Source: Bacteroidales bacterium (GTDB taxonomy: Bacteria; Bacteroidota; Bacteroidia; Bacteroidales; UBA3663). From it: a stretch of DNA of 16,502 nt. The stretch spans positions 1 to 16,502 of the forward strand of contig JAGBQS010000096.1 in NCBI GenBank assembly GCA_017632695.1, given 5' to 3'. The notes under the pieces are model-generated. The model was not told the DNA's origin and did not search any database. It worked only from the letters and a program-made list of their open reading frames with translations. The position numbers and the translations under genes were made by a program. Shown here piece by piece: positions 12,399-16,502 of this stretch. How positions within the stretch are numbered: the stretch's first letter is position 1; every line of letters starts with the position of its first letter.

Positions 12399-14375
12399 TT
12401 ATTTGAACAGATGCGGTATGAACTCGTTGAGACCGCGACGCCAGGTGAGCCATTCGTGAGCGGTGCCCTGCGACTCGTTGGAATCGACCTTGACGCCTAA
12501 TTCACCCAGCTGACGGACAATGTCGCCACCCTTGATGAAGTCCTGCTCGCCCCAGTTCATATACATGTAATGAATCTTCTTGTTGAAGTCGGCTGCATTG
12601 GCAAACACACCGTCGTAGGCGGTCTTTACATCGAGGCCGAAAATAGCGCCGCTGAAGGTACCCATCCAGGCAAACTTGTCCAGATTGTTCAGCACGACAT
12701 CGAAGGTCTGGTGACCGCCCCATGAAAGACCTGCCATGGCACGGTTCTCGCGATCGGCCTTGGTACGGAAGGTCTTGTCGATGTATGGAATCAGGTCGTT
12801 GAGCAATACGGGATAGAACGAAGCTCCATACTGCGAACGTCCCTGCTCGTTCGATTCGCCGCTGGCAAAATTGAACGGAGCCTTGATGTCGCCGCTTTCC
12901 ATAACAACAATCATCGGAACAGCCTTACCGTTTGCTATGGCATTGTCCATGATGTGCTGCATGTGGCCCTGCTTGCTCCAGCCGGTCTCGTCCTCGCCCA
13001 TACCGTGCTGCAGATAAAGCACCGGATAGCGCTTCTTGGCATTGGCCTTGAGCTCATATTCGGCTGGCGTATAAACCATAGCGTGACGCCAGGTCTTGGC
13101 CGATTCCGAATAGTAATAGATGCTGCGCACCTGACCGGCAGGAACGCCTTGCTGCGGACGGTAGTAATCGCCCTCCGGTCCTTCAGGAATCTCGATGCCG
13201 CCGGCCTCGCGGTTGCAGCCGAAGTAGGTCTCGGTAGCAGGATCGATGAAGCGGACACCGTTGATTTCCATGAAATAATAGTGGAAGCCGACAGGAAGCG
13301 GATCGGTAACAGCCATGAAGTTGCCCTTACCGTCGGGCTGCATGTCGTACTTCTTATTGCAGACATCCACAATCACCTTCCGTGCCTGTGGGGCAGAGAT
13401 GCGGAAATAGGCGCGACGCTCTTTATCGACCTTCGGGAATTCGTTGCCGGGAACGGTAGTCTCGGCAATAAAGGCATCGGCAGGCACCTCGATGGTCGTT
13501 GGCATATCAATATGCGGACGCTTAGGTTCGAAGCCCAGATGACGCGCTACAGCCTCACCGTAGCGGCAACCCAGTTCACGATAGCCGGCTGCATCGAAAT
13601 GCAACCGGTCAGGACCGTTGGTACAGCCGTCCGACGAGATTACCTGAGCGGTATGGAGCGTGTTGGGCAGTTCGTCGATCTGCTTCTTACAGCCGATGCA
13701 GACACCCTTACCGTCGGCCTGAACGATATTACCGGCATAGAGATTCACCTCCTCCGGCTTGAGCTGAAGGTCGCTGCAAAGATTGTCGTAAACCTGCTTT
13801 ACCATACCGGCCCATTTCGGGTCGCCGGTATTGGTTTCGCCCTGATGCATCAGGATACCCTTGATAACGCCATCCTTCTGTGCCTTTTTGGCAAGTGTTA
13901 CCAGGCGTTCGTAAGGGTTGTTATCGTAGGCGGCCAGCATACCCTTCATCCAGCCCGGTGCCTGTTTCTGGGCATAGTTTTGGATGCTGTCCGGGAGGAA
14001 TCCCTTGATGTCGATACCTCCGATAGCCACATGGATGACACCGATCTTGATATTCTCGGGCAAAGATTCAACCAGCGTACGGCCGAACCAGTCGGCTGGC
14101 GTCAGACCTGTGTTCGGACGGCAAAGAGGCGGAACGGCCTCGTACCACTCGCCCATTTTGCGGGCAGGCAGCTGATCCGTGGCAGGATAGTCGACGGCAG
14201 GCATCCACAGGAAGCGCGGACCGGGACTCTTCAGATCCTGAGCCTCCGGACGGGCAGCTCCTTCCATATTGGACTGTCCGAAACAAAGGAAGATGTAAAA
14301 GTTTGGATCTGGATTCTGTGCACTTGCCATCAGGGCAAAGGCACTCAGGATAACTGTAGTAAGAAAATGTTTCAT
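12399..14375 (-). CDS. Exported bifunctional CE6-CE1 carbohydrate (acetyl/feruloyl xylan) esterase
   Basis: The protein has 658 residues and a signal peptide (about 1-20, ending ALMASAQ). Residues 25-282 are a CE6/SASA-type acetylesterase, with CFGQSNMEG (Ser35), LMHQGETN (174-182) and DRLHFDAAGY (Asp256, His259). Residues about 295-400 are an E-set/CBM48-like domain. Residues about 405-658 are a CE1/esterase D-type hydrolase, with GLSWGG (Ser551), WGEQDF (Asp612) and TAHEW (His640). Such fusions in gut Bacteroidetes release acetyl and feruloyl groups from xylan, and this role is inferred from the family. The ATG at 14375 is preferred to the TTG at 14384 because it gives a proper MKHFLTT signal start. 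No SusC/SusD, xylanase or regulator is nearby, so it is not in a visible polysaccharide locus. The gene is followed by a terminator at 12334-12371. Confidence 0.93.
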   Translation of the reverse strand: MKHFLTTVILSAFALMASAQNPDPNFYIFLCFGQSNMEGAARPEAQDLKSPGPRFLWMPAVDYPATDQLPARKMGEWYEAVPPLCRPNTGLTPADWFGRTLVESLPENIKIGVIHVAIGGIDIKGFLPDSIQNYAQKQAPGWMKGMLAAYDNNPYERLVTLAKKAQKDGVIKGILMHQGETNTGDPKWAGMVKQVYDNLCSDLQLKPEEVNLYAGNIVQADGKGVCIGCKKQIDELPNTLHTAQVISSDGCTNGPDRLHFDAAGYRELGCRYGEAVARHLGFEPKRPHIDMPTTIEVPADAFIAETTVPGNEFPKVDKERRAYFRISAPQARKVIVDVCNKKYDMQPDGKGNFMAVTDPLPVGFHYYFMEINGVRFIDPATETYFGCNREAGGIEIPEGPEGDYYRPQQGVPAGQVRSIYYYSESAKTWRHAMVYTPAEYELKANAKKRYPVLYLQHGMGEDETGWSKQGHMQHIMDNAIANGKAVPMIVVMESGDIKAPFNFASGESNEQGRSQYGASFYPVLLNDLIPYIDKTFRTKADRENRAMAGLSWGGHQTFDVVLNNLDKFAWMGTFSGAIFGLDVKTAYDGVFANAADFNKKIHYMYMNWGEQDFIKGGDIVRQLGELGVKVDSNESQGTAHEWLTWRRGLNEFIPHLFK

Positions 14376-14419
14376 AAGACGCAATTATTTGGTTTTTGAG
14401 TTTTTATTAAAAAGAACTA

Positions 14420-14473
14420 TCGCCATCGATATTCCTCATCGCCATTGAATATTACTCAATTGAATATTACTCA
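14420..14473. repeat. Three-unit tandem repeat upstream of the esterase gene
   Basis: Three head-to-tail units lie at 14420-14438 (TCGCCATCGATATTCCTCA), 14439-14458 (TCGCCATTGAATATTACTCA) and 14459-14473 (ATTGAATATTACTCA). Units 2 and 3 share a perfect 15-mer. Units 1 and 2 differ by two substitutions and one indel. The array begins 45 bp upstream of the esterase ATG. It may be slippage or regulator-binding repeats. I found no good promoter match in this gap. Confidence 0.8.
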
Positions 14474-14481
14474 ATGAAGGG

Positions 14482-14513
14482 CTACACTACTATAAATAAA
14501 GCAAGTAGTGTAG
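14482..14513. other. Perfect hairpin in the intergenic region downstream of the lipoprotein gene
   Basis: CTACACTACT (14482-14491) and AGTAGTGTAG (14504-14513) form a perfect 10-bp stem with a 12-nt loop, extendable by two pairs including one G-U. It lies about 50 bp past the stop of the minus-strand lipoprotein gene, so it could end or protect that transcript. There is no U-tract on the minus strand, so it is not a textbook terminator. With the tandem repeat it accounts for most of the 187-bp gap 14376-14562. Confidence 0.6.
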
Positions 14514-14562
14514 TCCATGGGGGAAATATCATCAGAAACTGCCGAAGCAATGATCGGGCAGA

Positions 14563-15096
14563 TCAGTTCATGCCGACACGTTTCCATGTCTCAGGTACCC
14601 ATTCGTTGGCACCCTCTTCCGATCCTCCTTCAAGGCCGAAGTTATAATAAATGGAAATAGTATTGACATCGACGAGCGTATAGCGCACCGTACTGGTAAT
14701 ACCTGCCAGATTAGGATCGGTACTGCAGTTCACGATATGCTCAAGCATCACGTCCGAATCCTGGAACTCGTAAGTACCGTAGTGCAGAATGGTACTGGTG
14801 GCAACACCCTCACTGTCGACCTTCACATCCAGCAGGTAATAGGTACCGTCGGGCATAATGCATTTGTAGCGCGGACGCAGTTTCATGATGGGAACAGCCA
14901 TTTCGGAAGCCTCATCGACCACCTCCGTTGTACGTACCTGCTGCCACAGTCCGACCATCGAATTCGACTCGACCAGATTCTGGGTATCACCCACTGTGGT
15001 ACCTTGGGCCGTTTCAGTTGGCTGCTTAGGCGTGCATGAACTCATAAGACCTGCCCCGAAAAGAGCGGCAAAGAAAAAAGATAACAATTGTTTCAT
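14563..15096 (-). CDS. Small lipoprotein, DUF4488/lipocalin-like
   Basis: This predicted lipoprotein has 177 residues. The signal MKQLLSFFFAALFGAG leads to a lipobox MSSC with Cys21, then a Thr/Gln/Pro-rich linker (22-45). The folded part (about 46-177) begins VGLWQQVRTTEVV and goes on with MPDGTYYLLD, HYGTYEF and a final WVPETWKRVG. This is the pattern of lipocalin-like Bacteroidetes proteins of the DUF4488 type (Trp in the first strand, GTY in the middle). The family assignment is from memory and the function is unknown. The ATG at 15096 is chosen because it begins the signal peptide; the longer frame would start from a TTG upstream of the promoter. The gene is divergent from the fumarase gene and has its own -7 box. 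Confidence 0.75.
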   Translation of the reverse strand: MKQLLSFFFAALFGAGLMSSCTPKQPTETAQGTTVGDTQNLVESNSMVGLWQQVRTTEVVDEASEMAVPIMKLRPRYKCIMPDGTYYLLDVKVDSEGVATSTILHYGTYEFQDSDVMLEHIVNCSTDPNLAGITSTVRYTLVDVNTISIYYNFGLEGGSEEGANEWVPETWKRVGMN

Positions 15097-15122
15097 GATA
15101 CTAATTGTGTTGGTTTGTGCTG

Positions 15123-15157
15123 CAAATATAGTATTTTCGTCAGACATTTTCGCCAAA
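15123..15157 (-). promoter_or_regulatory. Promoter of the lipoprotein gene
   Basis: On the minus strand, TATATTTGC (15130-15122) is a full match to the Bacteroidetes -7 element. The nearest TTTG (15157-15154) is 23 nt upstream, a little farther than usual. The leader before the ATG at 15096 would be about 20 nt. Confidence 0.55.
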
Positions 15158-15225
15158 TTAGACTAAAAAAAGTGAAAAAAACAATATTTTTTAACTAAAA
15201 CGGCCTGAAATCGGGCATTTTTTGT

Positions 15226-15233
15226 TATCTTTG
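15226..15233 (+). promoter_or_regulatory. -7 element of the fumarase promoter
   Basis: TATCTTTG at 15226-15233, followed by C, matches TAnnTTTG. No clear TTTG was seen about 20 nt upstream. The implied leader before the ATG at 15307 is about 65 nt. Confidence 0.5.
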
Positions 15234-15306
15234 CGCGTAATTTATAGTATCGGACAACATCCGGCACGGAACAAACAAACACAAACCACTTTAAAAAATA
15301 CCAACT

Positions 15307-16502
15307 ATGGCAAATGTAGAATTCAAGTATGCCCCCATGTTCCAGTTGGGCAAAGACGAGACCGAATACTACCTCCTGACCAAGGAGGGTGTGAGCGTTA
15401 GCGAGTTCGAGGGTCAGCCTATCCTGAAGGTTACTCCCGAAGCACTTACCCGCATGACCAATGCTGCCTTCCGCGATGTAAGCTTCCTGCTGCGTCGCAG
15501 CCACAACGAACAGGTGGCAAAGATTCTGCGCGACCCCGAAGCCAGCGCCAACGACAAGTACGTTGCACTGACCTTCCTGCGTAATGCCGAAATTGCAGCC
15601 AAGGGCAAACTGCCTTTGTGCCAGGATACGGGTACTGCCATCGTTCACGGCGAAAAGGGACAGCAGGTCTGGACCGGCTTCGAAGATGAGGAAGCTATCG
15701 CCAAAGGTGTATTCAAGACCTACACGGAGGAGAACCTGCGTTACAGCCAGAACGCTCCTCTGGATATGTACAACGAAAAGAACACCCGCTGCAACCTCCC
15801 TGCCCAGATCGACATCGAGGCTACACAGGGTATGGAATACCGCTTCCTGATGGTAACCAAGGGCGGCGGATCGGCCAATAAGACCTATCTGTATCAGGAG
15901 ACCAAGGCCCGCATCCAGAACCCGGGTACCCTGATCCCGTTCCTGGTCGAAAAGATGAAGAGCCTCGGCACTGCTGCATGTCCTCCTTACCACATCGCTT
16001 TTGTAATCGGCGGCACATCGGCCGAGAAGAACCTGCTGACCGTCAAACTGGCTTCAACCCACTATTATGACAGCCTGCCTACTACCGGTGACGAAACCGG
16101 CCGTGCTTTCCGCGACGTAGAGCTGGAAAAGCAGCTGCTACAGGAAGCCTACAAGATCGGACTGGGTGCCCAGTTCGGCGGCAAATACATGGCACACGAC
16201 GTTCGCGTAATCCGTTTGCCGCGTCACGGTGCCAGCTGCCCTATCGGTCTTGGCGTAAGCTGCTCGGCCGACCGTAACATCAAGGCCAAGATCAACAAGG
16301 ACGGTATCTGGATTGAAAAGATGGACGACAAGCCATACGAACTGATTCCGGAAGAACTGCGCAATGCAGGTGAAGGCGATGTAGTGAAGATCGACCTGAA
16401 CCAGCCGATGAAGGACGTTTGCAAGATCCTGACCAACTATCCTATCGGAACCCGTCTGAGCCTGAACGGAACCATCATCGTGGGCCGCGACATCGCTCAT
16501 GC
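15307..16502 (+). CDS. fum: Class I fumarate hydratase ([4Fe-4S]), N-terminal part, cut by the window edge
   Basis: The enzyme interconverts fumarate and malate in the cytoplasm using an oxygen-sensitive [4Fe-4S] cluster. The first 398 codons are visible, and the E. coli class I enzyme has about 548. Cluster cysteines are at the family positions: Cys105 (LPLCQDTGTA), Cys225 (ACPPYHIAFVIGG) and Cys319 (GVSCSADRN). KGGGSANK (185-192) belongs to the active-site region. The ATG at 15307 is supported by the family N-terminus and by the -7 element about 70 nt upstream. In gut Bacteroidetes this enzyme serves the reductive branch that leads to succinate and propionate, which is family knowledge. The frame is open at the right edge with no sign of damage. 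Confidence 0.95.
   Translation, partial: MANVEFKYAPMFQLGKDETEYYLLTKEGVSVSEFEGQPILKVTPEALTRMTNAAFRDVSFLLRRSHNEQVAKILRDPEASANDKYVALTFLRNAEIAAKGKLPLCQDTGTAIVHGEKGQQVWTGFEDEEAIAKGVFKTYTEENLRYSQNAPLDMYNEKNTRCNLPAQIDIEATQGMEYRFLMVTKGGGSANKTYLYQETKARIQNPGTLIPFLVEKMKSLGTAACPPYHIAFVIGGTSAEKNLLTVKLASTHYYDSLPTTGDETGRAFRDVELEKQLLQEAYKIGLGAQFGGKYMAHDVRVIRLPRHGASCPIGLGVSCSADRNIKAKINKDGIWIEKMDDKPYELIPEELRNAGEGDVVKIDLNQPMKDVCKILTNYPIGTRLSLNGTIIVGRDIAH

Noticed and set aside
12021..12453. Open frames of 113 and 73 codons on the minus strand between the esterase and the glycosylase-like gene
   Set aside because: They run through the terminator at 12334-12371 or the end of the esterase gene. Only their overlap with the cydB relic is meaningful, and it is listed as a pseudogene.
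14376..14562. Bacteroidetes-type promoter for the esterase gene
   Set aside because: Only weak partial matches to TAnnTTTG were found (one with a single T missing, 10 nt from the ATG), which is not enough to call.
15158..15225. Short GCC/GGC stem in the gap between the lipoprotein and fumarase genes
   Set aside because: The stem is 3-4 bp and would occur by chance; no further structure supports it.

Overview
The window looks like a chromosomal segment of a gut-type Bacteroidales bacterium (Bacteroidaceae/Prevotellaceae level; the genus is not decidable from sequence alone). The evidence is Bacteroidetes-style promoters (TTTG, about 20 nt, then TAnnTTTG) ahead of several genes, little or no Shine-Dalgarno sequence, many exported proteins and lipoproteins, a CE6-CE1 esterase fusion of the kind known from gut Bacteroidetes, a C-terminal sorting-type tail on one protein, and a cytochrome bd subunit II remnant of Bacteroidetes type. 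No rRNA, tRNA, CRISPR, transposase or phage gene was seen.

Layout. Positions 1-230: the possible 3' end of a plus-strand gene, then a strong bidirectional terminator (112-157). Positions 229-1163 (minus): a small exported OmpA-domain protein overlapping by 16 bp a GNAT acyltransferase related to the Bacteroidetes N-acylglutamate synthase-like family, with its own promoter at 1208-1240. Positions 1293-4739 (minus): cobalamin-dependent methionine synthase metH. Positions 4740-4896: a compact divergent control region with back-to-back promoters for metH and hisS and an imperfect palindrome between them.

Positions 4897-11996 (plus) form a tightly packed run: hisS, an M3-family dipeptidyl carboxypeptidase lipoprotein whose start lies 31 bp inside hisS, a CaCA-type cation exchanger carrying an unusual C-terminal sorting-like tail, a secreted DUF6055-like putative zinc metalloprotein, and a uracil-DNA-glycosylase-superfamily protein. 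Gaps are 50 bp or less, and the only clear promoter is in front of hisS, so a long operon is plausible but unproven. Converging on this run at 11993-12305 (minus) is a decayed fragment of cydB.

Positions 12399-14375 (minus): a three-part exported xylan esterase (CE6, E-set/CBM48-like, CE1), with a terminator downstream and an intergenic region upstream (14376-14562) holding a three-unit tandem repeat and a perfect hairpin. Positions 14563-15096 (minus): a small lipocalin/DUF4488-like lipoprotein. From 15307 to the right edge (plus): a class I [4Fe-4S] fumarate hydratase, cut by the window end.

Most genes are housekeeping or envelope functions. No complete new multi-gene system is evident. 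The items most worth a second look are the exchanger with the sorting-type tail, the cydB relic with its apparent internal deletion, and the DUF6055-like exported zincin.
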